A stretch of 64,000 nt of DNA from Salegentibacter sp. Hel_I_6 (GCF_000745315.1 NZ_JQNQ01000001.1:3782001-3846000); one strand, 5' to 3'. Positions 36,985 through 46,851 are shown, counted from the stretch's first letter. Translations and numbers: made by a program. The notes: generated by a model not told the origin, from the letters alone.

Positions 36985-37276
36985 GTTTGTCTTCTTCCTC
37001 TTCGTCTTTTTCCGGAATTTCTACAATGGGCTCATTATAATCTGAATCGTCATAATCGTCTTCATCAAAATTAGCCATAGTATTTTCCAGGCGTGTACTT
37101 ACTTTTACCAGGTAAATGGTATCTTCAGTTTTCACTTCAACCGCTTCAATCGTTTCATTTTTAGCATTTTTAAATGCAATAATTTGGTCGTCGTCATACC
37201 CATCAGGATACTTCTCCACTAATAGACCCAGGATCTCGGGAGTTAATTTTTTGTAGTCAACAATAATTCTTTTCAT
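36980..37276 (-). CDS. Small acidic protein of unknown function
   Basis: A 98-residue protein: a compact first half (MKRIIVDYKKLTPEILGLLV, DGYDDDQIIAFKNAKN) and a strongly acidic, disordered tail with several DDYDDSD-type runs. No known domain is recognised. The gene lies alone between aroB and the TPR kinase with a terminator at its stop codon. Similar short acidic proteins are frequent next to aroB in flavobacteria, though I cannot assign a role. Confidence 0.6.
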   Translation of the reverse strand: MKRIIVDYKKLTPEILGLLVEKYPDGYDDDQIIAFKNAKNETIEAVEVKTEDTIYLVKVSTRLENTMANFDEDDYDDSDYNEPIVEIPEKDEEEEDKQ

Positions 37277-37337
37277 AAATAAAATTTTATGAGGATGTAG
37301 TTAGTAGTTTTTAAAAATAATCTTTTTAAATTATAAA

Positions 37338-38408
37338 TCAAGCTTTCCTGTAAAATTCAAAAGCATTCCAAATAACCTCATTTGGTACCACCTTGCAATC
37401 TATCACTGTTTCTCCAATATCTTTTAGAAGAACAAAATTTATATTGCCATGGGAGTTTTTCTTGTCATACTTCATTAAATCGATAATTTGCTGAATATCT
37501 TCTTCTGAAAATTCTACCCGATCATAAATATCCAGAATCTTATGAGTGATCTCGTCTAATTTTGTTTCCGGGAACTCCTGAAGTTCCTTTGAAATATAGG
37601 TAGCGAGAATCATCCCAATAGCAATAGCTTCTCCATGAAGCAAAGTTATTTTTTCTGAATGAGTTAAAAAATAAGATTCTATGGCGTGCCCAAGGGTATG
37701 ACCGTAATTTAAAGTTTTACGTAATCCATTTTCTTCAGGGTCTTCAGTTACCACTTTAGATTTTATTTCTACTGACTCTTTAATTATCTCATCAAGATCA
37801 TCTAAAGTAAGTTCGCTTAAATTAGTCACCCTATTCCAATAATCTTCGCTGCTAATTAATGCGTGTTTTAGGATTTCGGCAAGGCCGCTACGCATTTCGT
37901 TTTGAGGTAAAGTGCCTAAAAAGGCTGGCTCTATTATCACCATTTCAGCGTGATTAATTACGCCAATCTGGTTCTTAAGATTTCCCAGATCAACGCCGGT
38001 TTTGCCACCTACCGAGGCATCTACCATGGCTAATAAGCTTGTAGGCACATTAATATAATTAATGCCGCGTTTAAAAGTTGATGCTACGAAACCGCCAAGA
38101 TCGGTTACCACACCGCCGCCTAAATTTATCATTAAGCTTTTGCGATCGGCATCTAGTTCAGAAAGTGCATTCCATAGACCGGTGCAGGTTTCCAGGTTTT
38201 TATTAATTTCTCCGGCTTCAATTTCTAAAATCTCAAAATTTTCAGAAGCATCAATTTTCTGGAGAAAAGCACTAAGGCAATCACGATGCGTATTGTTATC
38301 TACCAGGATAAAGACATTAGAGGGTTTTGCTTCCTTTAAGTATGCATTTATCTTTAGAAATCCATCTTCCTGATAGTAAACCGGGCCTTTCCCTGTCATA
38401 TTAGACAT
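37338..38408 (-). CDS. aroB: 3-dehydroquinate synthase
   Basis: Second step of the shikimate pathway: cyclises DAHP using NAD and a metal. Visible motifs are LGGGVVTDLGGFVASTFKRG, NVPTSLLAMVDASVGGKTG, the metal-ligand segment GLAEILKHALI, and LNYGHTLGHAIE, with the last metal ligand in LLHGEAIAIG. The 356 residues match the family. Divergent from proline dehydrogenase across about 110 bp. Confidence 0.96.
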   Translation of the reverse strand: MSNMTGKGPVYYQEDGFLKINAYLKEAKPSNVFILVDNNTHRDCLSAFLQKIDASENFEILEIEAGEINKNLETCTGLWNALSELDADRKSLMINLGGGVVTDLGGFVASTFKRGINYINVPTSLLAMVDASVGGKTGVDLGNLKNQIGVINHAEMVIIEPAFLGTLPQNEMRSGLAEILKHALISSEDYWNRVTNLSELTLDDLDEIIKESVEIKSKVVTEDPEENGLRKTLNYGHTLGHAIESYFLTHSEKITLLHGEAIAIGMILATYISKELQEFPETKLDEITHKILDIYDRVEFSEEDIQQIIDLMKYDKKNSHGNINFVLLKDIGETVIDCKVVPNEVIWNAFEFYRKA

Positions 38409-38489
38409 AGTTTCTTGTAGTTTTTAGCATTTGTGATTCGGCTTCGAAAATAAGCAGAAATATTCATAATAAAATCAAACTTCAATAAT

Positions 38490-38497
38490 TATATTTG
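38490..38497 (+). promoter_or_regulatory. Flavobacterium-type -7 element
   Basis: TATATTTG, a full match to TAnnTTTG, lies 20 bp before the proline dehydrogenase ATG. No TTG is seen at the expected -33 position. Confidence 0.4.
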
Positions 38498-38516
38498 CTC
38501 CAATTAATACACGCCC

Positions 38517-39719
38517 ATGATAAATAGAAAAATTTTTAATGACACAAAAACAGCTTTTAAATTAAAATCTGATTTAGAACTGGATCGTGCTATCTTTTTG
38601 TTTAGTATGATGAATAAAAAGACCCTGGTAGATGCAGGTTCGTGGTTAACCAAATTCTCTTTAAAACTTCATCTTCCGGTTGAAGGACTTATTAAAAAGA
38701 CCATTTTCGAACAATTTTGTGGCGGTGTTACAGAAGAGGATTGTAAGCCACTAACCAAGGACATGTATTCTAAAAAACTACATAGCATCCTTGATTATTC
38801 AGTAGAAGGTAAAGAGACCGAAGAGGAATTTGACGCCGCTCTAGATAAGAAAATGAAGCTTATAAAATTTGCAGCCAAAAGTGAAGAATTACCTTTTTCT
38901 CTTTTTAAACCTACCGGAATTGGAAGGTTCGCTATTTGGGAAAAAATCACAGAACGCATTAACCTAAGTGACGAGGAAAAGGAAGAATGGGACCGTGTTA
39001 AGAAAAGAGTAGATACCCTTTGCCAATGCGCTTATGATAATAACGTTAGGTTATATGCCGATGCTGAAGAAAGTTGGATGCAACTCGCAGCAGATGAGTT
39101 GATGGAAGATATGATGAAAAAATACAATAAGGATAAAATTCTTATTTATAATACTTTTCAATGTTACCGTTGGGATAGATTAGAGTATTTAAAAGAACTT
39201 CACGAAAAAGCTAAAGCAGAAGGTTTTAAAATAGGAGCTAAAATTGTACGTGGAGCTTATATGGAAAAGGAAAATGCACGCGCAAAAAAATATAATTATA
39301 CTTCTCCAATTTGCGAAAACAAAGAAGCGACCGATGTTAATTTTAATAGCGTGATGTCTTATTGTTTAGCTAACCTCCAGGATATTCATTTATTTATTGG
39401 AACACATAATGAAGTTAGTAATTACCTGGCGTTGCAAAGTATGGAGGATAAAGGCTTGTCTTTAGACGATGAGCGTATTTGGTTTAGCCAATTGTATGGA
39501 ATGAGTGACCATATTAGTTATAACCTGGCTAAAAAAGGATACAATTCAGCTAAATTATTGCCCTTTGGGCCAGTTAGGGAAGTAGTACCTTATTTATTGA
39601 GAAGAGCCCAGGAAAATACTTCGGTTAAAGGGCAAACTGGACGTGAACTTTCTCTTTTAGAAGAAGAAAAGAAACGTAGAAAAGGACAACCTACAAAACA
39701 CGATAGGGGAGAGCATTAA
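38517..39719 (+). CDS. Proline dehydrogenase
   Basis: FAD enzyme that oxidises proline to pyrroline-5-carboxylate. Barrel motifs are RLYADAEESWMQ, IYNTFQCYRW, KIVRGAYMEKENARA, FIGTHNE and QLYGMSDHISYNLA, with LPFGPVREVVPYLLRRAQEN at the C-terminus. It is a single-domain (PutA N-terminal type) enzyme of 400 residues and is not fused to the second dehydrogenase. A strong bidirectional terminator follows at 39724-39763. Confidence 0.92.
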   Translation: MINRKIFNDTKTAFKLKSDLELDRAIFLFSMMNKKTLVDAGSWLTKFSLKLHLPVEGLIKKTIFEQFCGGVTEEDCKPLTKDMYSKKLHSILDYSVEGKETEEEFDAALDKKMKLIKFAAKSEELPFSLFKPTGIGRFAIWEKITERINLSDEEKEEWDRVKKRVDTLCQCAYDNNVRLYADAEESWMQLAADELMEDMMKKYNKDKILIYNTFQCYRWDRLEYLKELHEKAKAEGFKIGAKIVRGAYMEKENARAKKYNYTSPICENKEATDVNFNSVMSYCLANLQDIHLFIGTHNEVSNYLALQSMEDKGLSLDDERIWFSQLYGMSDHISYNLAKKGYNSAKLLPFGPVREVVPYLLRRAQENTSVKGQTGRELSLLEEEKKRRKGQPTKHDRGEH

Positions 39720-39723
39720 AAGT

Positions 39724-39763
39724 AAAAAGCTGTTTAGAAATAAGTTTCCAAACAGCTTTTTTT
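39724..39763. terminator. Bidirectional terminator between proline dehydrogenase and yebC
   Basis: AAAAAGCTGTTT (39724-39735) pairs with AAACAGCTTTTT (39750-39761), with an inner GAAA/TTTC pair and T runs on both strands. It ends both convergent genes. Confidence 0.85.
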
Positions 39764-39783
39764 ATGTCTTAAAATAGAGAAAA

Positions 39784-40503
39784 TTAAGCATCCGTTTCTT
39801 CCATGGTGTGATATACATTTTGCACATCATCATCTTCTTCCAGTCTTTCCAGTAATTTTTCAACATCTGCAGCTTCTTCAGCAGAAAGTGGTTTTGTAAC
39901 CTGCGGGATTCTTTCAAATCCTGAAGAAAGTATTTCAATTCCCCGGTTTTCTAATTCTTTTTGAATGGCTCCAAAATATTCGAAGGGGGCATAAATGTGA
40001 ATACCATCTTCATCTTCAAAAACTTCTTCGGCGCCAAAATCTATAAATTCCAGTTCCAATTCTTCCACGTCAAGTCCTTCAGCATTTAATCTAAAGTTGC
40101 AGGTATGATCAAACATAAATTCTACTGATCCTGAAGTTCCAAGATTTCCATCACATTTATTAAAATGAGAGCGAACATTGGCAACGGTACGGTTATTATT
40201 ATCGGTAGCGGTTTCTACCAATACGGCAATTCCGTGGGGTGCATAACCTTCAAAAAGTACAATTTTATAGTCGCCCTGATTTTTATCACTCGCCCTTTTA
40301 ATGGCTCGTTCAATATTATCTTTGGGCATATTAACGCTTTTCGCGTTTTGGATAACTGCTCTTAGTTTGGCATTGGTATCAGGATCTGGACCACCTTCTT
40401 TAACAGCCATTACAATATCTTTTCCAATACGAGTAAAGGCTTTGGCCATTGCAGACCAGCGTTTCATCTTACGCGCCTTTCTAAATTCAAATGCTCTTCC
40501 CAT
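39784..40503 (-). CDS. YebC/PmpR family protein (TACO1-like)
   Basis: A 239-residue YebC family protein: GRAFEFRKARKMKRWSAM at the N-terminus, GGPDPDTNAKLRAVIQNAKS, NMPKDNIERAI, and VETATDNNNRTVANVRSHF. Long described as a transcriptional regulator; recent work on relatives points to relieving ribosome stalling at proline-rich stretches. It sits between two terminators as a single-gene unit. Confidence 0.92.
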   Translation of the reverse strand: MGRAFEFRKARKMKRWSAMAKAFTRIGKDIVMAVKEGGPDPDTNAKLRAVIQNAKSVNMPKDNIERAIKRASDKNQGDYKIVLFEGYAPHGIAVLVETATDNNNRTVANVRSHFNKCDGNLGTSGSVEFMFDHTCNFRLNAEGLDVEELELEFIDFGAEEVFEDEDGIHIYAPFEYFGAIQKELENRGIEILSSGFERIPQVTKPLSAEEAADVEKLLERLEEDDDVQNVYHTMEETDA

Positions 40504-40538
40504 GTATTTTTAATAAAAAATTGAAGCAAAAATATAAA

Positions 40539-40573
40539 AAAGCTTCCAATTCAATTTAAAAATTGGAAGCTTT
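40539..40573 (-). terminator. Terminator after the pterin dehydratase gene
   Basis: A 13-bp stem, AAAGCTTCCAATT (40539-40551) with AATTGGAAGCTTT (40561-40573), is followed by a T run on the minus strand. Confidence 0.8.
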
Positions 40574-40599
40574 AAATTTTAATGCTCTTTTTTCTGAAT

Positions 40600-40890
40600 T
40601 TAAGCCGAAGCTTCAACTATTTCTTCAATAGCTTTTGCCAGTTTAAAATCTTTTTCTGTGACACCATCGGCATCGTGCGTAGAGAGTGAAATTTCAAGTT
40701 CATTATAAACATTTCCCCAACTAGGATGGTGTTCCTGGGCCTCGGCTTCAAAAGCAATTCGCGTCATTACCGTGAAGGCATCCTTAAAATTAGCAAACTG
40801 AAAAGAAGTATGAATCGCATCGTCTTTATAAACCCATCCTTCCAGACTTTCCAGCTTTTTATTTATTTCATCTTCGCTAAGCTTTTTCAT
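40600..40890 (-). CDS. 4a-hydroxytetrahydrobiopterin dehydratase (PCD/DCoH)
   Basis: Regenerates tetrahydrobiopterin after aromatic amino acid hydroxylation. The start at 40890 gives a 96-residue protein (MKKLSEDEINKKLESLEGW) of family length; an ATG at 40929 would add 13 residues of poor fit. The catalytic signature EAEAQEHHPSWGNVYNELE and the STHDADGVTEKD motif are intact. It is the last gene of a gcvT, RmlD-like, PCD run. Confidence 0.92.
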   Translation of the reverse strand: MKKLSEDEINKKLESLEGWVYKDDAIHTSFQFANFKDAFTVMTRIAFEAEAQEHHPSWGNVYNELEISLSTHDADGVTEKDFKLAKAIEEIVEASA

Positions 40891-40978
40891 TATAATGTTT
40901 TTTGTGATTAGTTCTTTAAATTTAAGCAACTAAAGCCTGAATTTTGAATCTAAATCACTTTTAGTACAAGATTAACAA

Positions 40979-41794
40979 CTATTGTTTAACAGAAGCCTTT
41001 GCAACTTGCTGCACCGAAATCTGAAGATTCTTAGGTAATATGTTTTCCTTAGGTAACACCGCTAACAACCGGTCGAAGTTAGAATCGTAGATATTTTTGA
41101 AAACAAGATTTTTATGACCTAAAACTTCACAAACTTCTTCAATAAAATCTTTTTGATGCACTAGATCACTACTTCCTAAATGAAAAACACCTTGTTTTTT
41201 TCTATTAATAATGTAATGAACTTGTTGCGTTAATTTCTCAATTTCGGTAACATTAATCACCACGTTTGGAAAAACCTCTATAGCTTCCCCAAGATCAATA
41301 AGCGTTTTAATTTGCTTTAATCGCGGAGAATTCTGGCCAAAAACCATGGGTAATCTTAGGATATTGTATTTATCGTTGGGCAGTCTTAAGAGTGCGTTTT
41401 CGATCTTTATTTTAAACCTTCCGTAAATACTTTGCGATAAGGTCTTGTCATATTCATAAGAAGGGAAATTGGTAAAAGCATCAAAAACATTTGCTGAAGA
41501 AATAAACAGTAATTTACATTTATGAGTGAGGATGTAATTGATGATTTCAAAATGAGCTATAATTTGCGCATCAAAATTTCCGCGAACAGCCGAAATAATT
41601 ATTGTTGGCTTCAGGTTCTTAAGTAAAATCTCAATATTCTCAGTTTCCATATCAAAATGATGAAACTGGTGATTTTCTTCAAAAACGCGGTTTGGAGTGT
41701 GATAGGTACCGTGGGTATCAAAAAAGGAGCATAACTCTTTATATAAGGCATTGCCTATAAAGCCGCTTGCTCCTAAAATTAAGATTCTTTCCAA
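40979..41794 (-). CDS. NAD-dependent sugar-nucleotide reductase, RmlD-like
   Basis: A 271-residue extended SDR: LGASGFIGNALYKEL is the nucleotide loop, FISSANVFD holds the catalytic Ser, and the YDKTLSQSIYGRFK segment supplies YGRFK (YxxxK). It resembles dTDP-4-dehydrorhamnose reductases, but no other rhamnose genes are near. It begins 3 bp after the end of gcvT. The substrate is unknown. Confidence 0.78.
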   Translation of the reverse strand: MERILILGASGFIGNALYKELCSFFDTHGTYHTPNRVFEENHQFHHFDMETENIEILLKNLKPTIIISAVRGNFDAQIIAHFEIINYILTHKCKLLFISSANVFDAFTNFPSYEYDKTLSQSIYGRFKIKIENALLRLPNDKYNILRLPMVFGQNSPRLKQIKTLIDLGEAIEVFPNVVINVTEIEKLTQQVHYIINRKKQGVFHLGSSDLVHQKDFIEEVCEVLGHKNLVFKNIYDSNFDRLLAVLPKENILPKNLQISVQQVAKASVKQ

Positions 41795-41797
41795 AAA

Positions 41798-42880
41798 TTA
41801 TCCTTTATAAAAGGGCAATTTCACCTGAATGGCTGGAATAGATTTTTTTCTAACTTTTATAAAAATCTTATTGCCAAATTTAGCAATTTCAGAAGGTACA
41901 TAACCTAGACCAATTCCTTTTTCCAGTGAGGGTGACATTGTCCCGGAAGTTACTTCGCCAATAACCTTGCCATTTTCATCTTCAATTTCATAGCCCTGGC
42001 GTGGGATTCCACGTTCTTCCATTTCAAAAGCGATAAGCTTTCGTTTTGGTCCTTCTTCTTTTTCTTTCTTTAAAGCTTCGGAATTAATAAAGTCTTTGTT
42101 GAATTTAGTGATCCAGCCTAACTTAGCTTCAATAGGTGAAGTAGTTTCGTCTATATCGTTGCCATAAAGACAGAAGCCCATTTCTAATCTTAAAGTGTCA
42201 CGGGCGGCCAAGCCAATTGGTTTAATGCCAAATTCTTCTCCAGCTTCCATCACGCGATCCCAAATTTGCTCGGCATCTTCGTTTTTAAAGTAGATTTCAA
42301 ATCCGCCACTCCCGGTGTAACCTGTAGCCGAAATAATAACTTTATCAATTCCCGCAAATTCAGCAACCTCAAAAGTGTAAAATTTCATATTAGAAAGATC
42401 TACATCGGTTAAAGCTTGCATAGCTTCTGCAGCTTTAGGTCCCTGGATAGCTAAAAGGGAAAATTCATCAGACATATCACGCATTGTTGCATCCATAGTA
42501 TTATGCTGCGCGATCCAATTCCAGTCTTTATCTATATTTGAAGCATTTACAACCAGTAAATATTTTTCAGAATTAATTCTGTAAATAATTAAATCGTCTA
42601 CAATTCCGCCGGTTTCATTAGGCATCACTGTATATTGTGCCTTGCCGTCTACCAATTTTGAGGCATCATTAGTAGTAATTTTTTGAATAAGCTCTAAAGC
42701 TTTATCCCCGGTAATAAGGAATTCCCCCATGTGAGAAACATCAAAAACACCTAATTTTTCACGAACATTTTGATGTTCAATATTCACTCCTTCATAGGAA
42801 ACAGGCATATTATAACCCGCAAAAGGTACCATTTTGGCATTTAGTTTTTTATGTCTGGCAGCTAGGGCAACTTCTTTCAT
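41798..42880 (-). CDS. gcvT: Glycine cleavage system T protein (aminomethyltransferase)
   Basis: Transfers the methylene group from H-protein-bound aminomethyl to tetrahydrofolate. MVPFAGYNMPVSYEG, FDVSHMGEF, RDTLRLEMGFCLYGND and the C-terminal GEVTSGTMSPSLEKGIGLGYV are diagnostic. The start at 42880 (360 residues) matches relatives better than the ATG at 42910. The gcvH and gcvP genes are not in the window. Confidence 0.94.
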   Translation of the reverse strand: MKEVALAARHKKLNAKMVPFAGYNMPVSYEGVNIEHQNVREKLGVFDVSHMGEFLITGDKALELIQKITTNDASKLVDGKAQYTVMPNETGGIVDDLIIYRINSEKYLLVVNASNIDKDWNWIAQHNTMDATMRDMSDEFSLLAIQGPKAAEAMQALTDVDLSNMKFYTFEVAEFAGIDKVIISATGYTGSGGFEIYFKNEDAEQIWDRVMEAGEEFGIKPIGLAARDTLRLEMGFCLYGNDIDETTSPIEAKLGWITKFNKDFINSEALKKEKEEGPKRKLIAFEMEERGIPRQGYEIEDENGKVIGEVTSGTMSPSLEKGIGLGYVPSEIAKFGNKIFIKVRKKSIPAIQVKLPFYKG

Positions 42881-43114
42881 TATCTCTAAAATTTTCGCAA
42901 ATTTATTCATTTCACTTTGAATACAATATTAAAATAGGCTTTTTGTGAGGAATGATTAAATACTGTAGCTTTTAAAGCTTAGATAATTTTTAAGGATAAA
43001 ACCTAAAATCTATTGTAAATCAATTCAAATTTTAAGTTTAGATTAGTTTTTTAAGACGAAGCTTTCAGGCTTTAATTTGTAATTTTATAAGAGTAATTTT
43101 TCAACCAAACTATT

Positions 43115-44638
43115 ATGAAGATATTATCTGCAGCACAATTAAAACAAGCCGATGAGATTACAATTAAAAATGAAGGAATCTCGAGCACTCGATTAATGGA
43201 ACGTGCAGCAAGCCTGGTTTTTAATGAAATTCATACCCGGCTGGAAGGTGCAGATATAGCTATTAAAATTTTCTGCGGAATAGGAAATAATGGTGGCGAC
43301 GGACTTGTAGTTGCTCGGTTACTGCATAAGTACGGTTATAAAGTGAAAGTTTATGTGGTGAACTACAGCGAAAAACGATCTGATGATTTCCTGGTGAATT
43401 ACGATCGCTACAAAAAGGAAAGTCATACCTGGCCTGATCTTATAAAAAGAAAAGAAGATTTTCCAGAGATATCGCCCGGGGATTTTGTGGTAGATGCAAT
43501 TTTTGGAATTGGTCTAAATCGGCCTGCTGAGGGTTGGCTAGCAGAATTATTAGAACATGTTAACGAGTCTGGTGCGTTTTGTTTGGCGGTAGATATGCCA
43601 TCGGGTTTATTTCCTGATAGGGTGCCCGGGGAAAATGATGCAGTGATAAAAGCAAATTACACCCTTACTTTTCAAACTCCTAAAATGGTCTTTTTTTTAC
43701 CAGAAACAATGGGTTTTGCCGGTGAAGTACAGGTGTTGGATATTGGACTGGATCGCGACTTTCTAAAAGATATAAAACCTATTGCGCAGGTTATTGGGAA
43801 ACGCGAAGCGCGACATCTTTATAAGAATAGAAATAAAAATTCGCACAAAGGAGATTATGGGCATAGTCTTGTAATTGGTGGGAGTTATGGTAAAATTGGT
43901 AGCATCGTACTTTCGGCGAAATCTACTTTACGGGCTGGTGCGGGTTTATGCAGTGTTTTTGTTCCAAAATGTGGCTATGAAATCCTACAAAGCAGCTTTC
44001 CGGAAGCTATGGTAATTACCGATGAAAGTGATATTGAACTCACAAATATTGAGACCGATTTACAACCAGATGTGATATGCTTTGGAATGGGTGCTGGGAA
44101 ATCTAATAAAACCGTAAGAGCTTTTAAGGATTTATTAGAAAGAACAAAAAGTCCAATGCTTATTGATGCCGACGGATTAAATATGCTTTCTGAAAATAAG
44201 GATTTATTAGAATTTTTACCCAAAAACTCAGTATTAACACCTCATCCTAAAGAACTCGAACGGCTTGTTGGAAATTGGGATAATGATTTTAAAAAGATTG
44301 AAATCATTGAAGAATTTACCAAAAGATATAAGATTATCTTAGTGCTTAAAGGAGCTCATACTTTTGTGTTTACCGGCAAACATACCTATATCAATAACTC
44401 CGGGAATCCAGGAATGGCAACTGCGGGGAGTGGTGATGTGCTTTCGGGAATTATTTCGGGCCTAATGGCGCAAAAATATGAACCTTTGGTAGCCGCAATT
44501 TTGGGAGTTTACCTGCACGGACTCTCAGGAGATATTTGTGCTGAAAAAATTGGCTACGAAGCTTTACTTTCCGGTGATATTTGTGACAACCTGGGAAAAG
44601 CCTTTTTGGCATTAATGAAAGAAGAAGCAAAGAGCTAA
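43115..44638 (+). CDS. nnr: Bifunctional NAD(P)HX epimerase/dehydratase
   Basis: Repairs hydrated NADH and NADPH. The N-terminal YjeF_N epimerase has IGNNGGDGLVVARLL and VDAIFGIGLNRP. The C-terminal ADP-dependent dehydratase (ribokinase-like) has GSYGKIGSIVLSAKSTLRAGAGL, LTPHPKELERL and NNSGNPGMATAGSGDVLSG. The 507 residues match the fused form. Standalone gene; both flanks are non-coding AT-rich DNA. Confidence 0.94.
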   Translation: MKILSAAQLKQADEITIKNEGISSTRLMERAASLVFNEIHTRLEGADIAIKIFCGIGNNGGDGLVVARLLHKYGYKVKVYVVNYSEKRSDDFLVNYDRYKKESHTWPDLIKRKEDFPEISPGDFVVDAIFGIGLNRPAEGWLAELLEHVNESGAFCLAVDMPSGLFPDRVPGENDAVIKANYTLTFQTPKMVFFLPETMGFAGEVQVLDIGLDRDFLKDIKPIAQVIGKREARHLYKNRNKNSHKGDYGHSLVIGGSYGKIGSIVLSAKSTLRAGAGLCSVFVPKCGYEILQSSFPEAMVITDESDIELTNIETDLQPDVICFGMGAGKSNKTVRAFKDLLERTKSPMLIDADGLNMLSENKDLLEFLPKNSVLTPHPKELERLVGNWDNDFKKIEIIEEFTKRYKIILVLKGAHTFVFTGKHTYINNSGNPGMATAGSGDVLSGIISGLMAQKYEPLVAAILGVYLHGLSGDICAEKIGYEALLSGDICDNLGKAFLALMKEEAKS

Positions 44639-44879
44639 AATAATTTTTACAATTGTTTAATTATTAATACTTAAAATTTCGGATTTAAATTTGGATTACT
44701 TCAATAGAAATAGGATTTTTGACGCCATAATTAAAAGGATATAAATAAAGGTTTCAAGTAATGATTTTTTGATAATATCCGAAATAAAAACATGAATATT
44801 TCCTAAGCGAAATAATATTCTTAATTGTAATAATAACAATAGATTCAGAATCAATCCTTACTACAGAAAACCATATTTT

Positions 44880-46388
44880 ATGCAATCTCATCATTATATC
44901 TGCTCAGCAATTTTAGATTTGGAAACCATTGAAGATATTTTGGTGAATAAAAAGAAATTAGCGCTTAGTGAAGAAGCTGAATCAAATATTGAGCGATCAA
45001 GAAAATACTTAAACAAAAAAATCACCGAAAGTAACACTCCGGTTTATGGAATAAATACTGGTTTTGGAGCTTTATGCAATGTGAAAATAAGTCCGGGTAA
45101 ATTAACTGAACTTCAGGAGAATCTCGTGAAATCTCACGCCTGTGGAACCGGAGATAAAGTGAATAAAGAGATTATAAAATTGATGCTTTTACTCAAAATT
45201 CAATCTTTAAGCTATGGAAATTCCGGAGTTGCTTTAGATACAGTTTTGAGACTTATAGATTTTTATAATTTTGATATCCTACCGGTAATTTATGAACAGG
45301 GTTCATTGGGAGCGTCCGGAGATCTTGCTCCTCTAGCACATTTGGCTCTGCCATTAATTGGAGAAGGGGAGGTTTATTTTGAAAATAGTATAATTAGTGG
45401 AAAAGAACTGCTTAAGCTGAAGGGCTGGGAACCTTTGCAGCTGCAATCCAAAGAGGGATTAGCTTTACTTAATGGTACTCAATTCATGAGCGCTCACGGG
45501 GTTTATACTTTACTAAAGTGCTATAAATTATCTTACCTGGCCGATCTTATTGGAGCTATTTCTATAGATGCTTTCGATTGTAATTTATCGCCTTTTGATG
45601 AATTAGTGCACTTAGCAAGGCCACATCGGGGGCAAATAAAAACTGCTGAACGTATTCGTAGATTTTTACAGGATAGTAAAATTGCCGAAAGTGAAAAAGA
45701 AAATGTACAGGATCCTTATAGTTTTAGATGTATTCCGCAGGTTCATGGCGCGAGTAAAGACACCCTTAGTTTTGTAAGAAAAACAATTAAAACAGAGATT
45801 AATTCGGTTACCGATAATCCTAATATTTTTATTGAAGAAGATAAAATTATTTCAGGAGGGAATTTTCACGGTCAACCCTTGGCTTTGGCGCTCGATTATT
45901 TAGCTATCGCTATGGCTGAGTTAGCTAATATTTCAGAAAGAAGAATTTATCAGCTAGTTTCAGGTTTACGAGGTTTGCCCGCGTTTTTAGTAGAAAATCC
46001 TGGTTTAAATAGTGGTTTTATGATTCCACAATATACTGCTGCGAGTATAGTTAGCCAAAATAAACAACTTGCGACGCCGGCCTCTGTTGATTCTATTGTT
46101 TCTTCAAACGGGCAGGAAGATCACGTGAGTATGGGAGCTAACGGTGCTACAAAACTTTTAAAAGTAGTAGAAAACTTAAACAGTGTTTTAGCGATCGAGT
46201 TATTTAATGCGTCCCAGGCTATGCATTTTAGAGAACCTGCAGAAACATCACAAAGACTGGGGGATGTTTTAAATGATTTTCGAAATGTAGTTCCAGTACT
46301 GCATAAGGATGTAACAATGGCGCCACATATAAAAGCTGCAAAATCTTTCCTGGAAAACTTTAATTTTACAGAAAATATCTTTGATTAA
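44880..46388 (+). CDS. hutH: Histidine ammonia-lyase
   Basis: First step of histidine degradation: releases ammonia to give urocanate. The MIO cofactor triad Ala-Ser-Gly is at residues 145-147 in GSLGASGDLAPLAHLAL. YGINTGFGALCNVKIS and the LLNGTQFMSAHGVY segment fit the family, and the length (502) is normal. No other hut gene is nearby, which is unusual for a hut pathway. The 240 bp upstream are AT-rich and contain a widely spaced 9-bp inverted repeat (44676-44684 with 44777-44785). The 3' end overlaps the convergent gene by 4 bp. Confidence 0.92.
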   Translation: MQSHHYICSAILDLETIEDILVNKKKLALSEEAESNIERSRKYLNKKITESNTPVYGINTGFGALCNVKISPGKLTELQENLVKSHACGTGDKVNKEIIKLMLLLKIQSLSYGNSGVALDTVLRLIDFYNFDILPVIYEQGSLGASGDLAPLAHLALPLIGEGEVYFENSIISGKELLKLKGWEPLQLQSKEGLALLNGTQFMSAHGVYTLLKCYKLSYLADLIGAISIDAFDCNLSPFDELVHLARPHRGQIKTAERIRRFLQDSKIAESEKENVQDPYSFRCIPQVHGASKDTLSFVRKTIKTEINSVTDNPNIFIEEDKIISGGNFHGQPLALALDYLAIAMAELANISERRIYQLVSGLRGLPAFLVENPGLNSGFMIPQYTAASIVSQNKQLATPASVDSIVSSNGQEDHVSMGANGATKLLKVVENLNSVLAIELFNASQAMHFREPAETSQRLGDVLNDFRNVVPVLHKDVTMAPHIKAAKSFLENFNFTENIFD

Positions 46389-46759
46389 ATTCTGAATTGA
46401 ATCCAATTTATTGCTTCCTCAATTCTTTCAAAAACCTCAAAAGAATTAGGGTCTTTGTAAAATTTACGTTCAACCTTATCTGCGTTCAATCTTATAAGCC
46501 CATTATCACTAACTACTGCAATTGCTTTCAAATTTTTTGCACGGGCAGAGTCTCTGTAAACCAAAGGATCTACCGCGTAGGAGTTTTTTCTTAAAGAAAT
46601 ATAGCCGTAAGACCTATCTTGAAAAACTTCTTTGCCAATGGCCAATAATTTATGATTGTTTTCAGTATTGAATAGAAGACCTTCATTTAATTCGGCGATA
46701 AGAATATTCTTGAAAATGCGCACCTGCCCAAATTCTAATTCTAGATTTTCTGTAATCAT
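46385..46759 (-). CDS. Small STAS/SEC14-like protein of unknown function
   Basis: A 124-residue cytoplasmic protein with an alternating strand/helix pattern (VRIFKNILIAELNEGLLF, AIAVVSDNGLIRLNADKVERKF, FEVFERIEEAINWI). The outline resembles the small STAS/SEC14-like proteins seen in flavobacteria, but no motif is decisive. A sequence matching the -7 consensus (TAAATTTG on the minus strand, 46789-46782) lies about 23 bp before the start. It is convergent with hutH. Confidence 0.6.
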   Translation of the reverse strand: MITENLELEFGQVRIFKNILIAELNEGLLFNTENNHKLLAIGKEVFQDRSYGYISLRKNSYAVDPLVYRDSARAKNLKAIAVVSDNGLIRLNADKVERKFYKDPNSFEVFERIEEAINWIQFRI

Positions 46760-46815
46760 TACTGTAGGGATTTATTATTTGCAAATTTAGTTTAATTCCT
46801 TATATATTATAAAAA

Positions 46816-46851
46816 AAAGGCTATTTGAAAATCTTATTTCAAATAGCCTTT
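46816..46851 (-). terminator. Terminator after clpC
   Basis: A 15-bp perfect stem (46816-46830 with 46837-46851, core GGCTATTTGAAA) and a six-base loop. A run of A on the plus strand gives the T tract on the minus strand. Confidence 0.88.
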
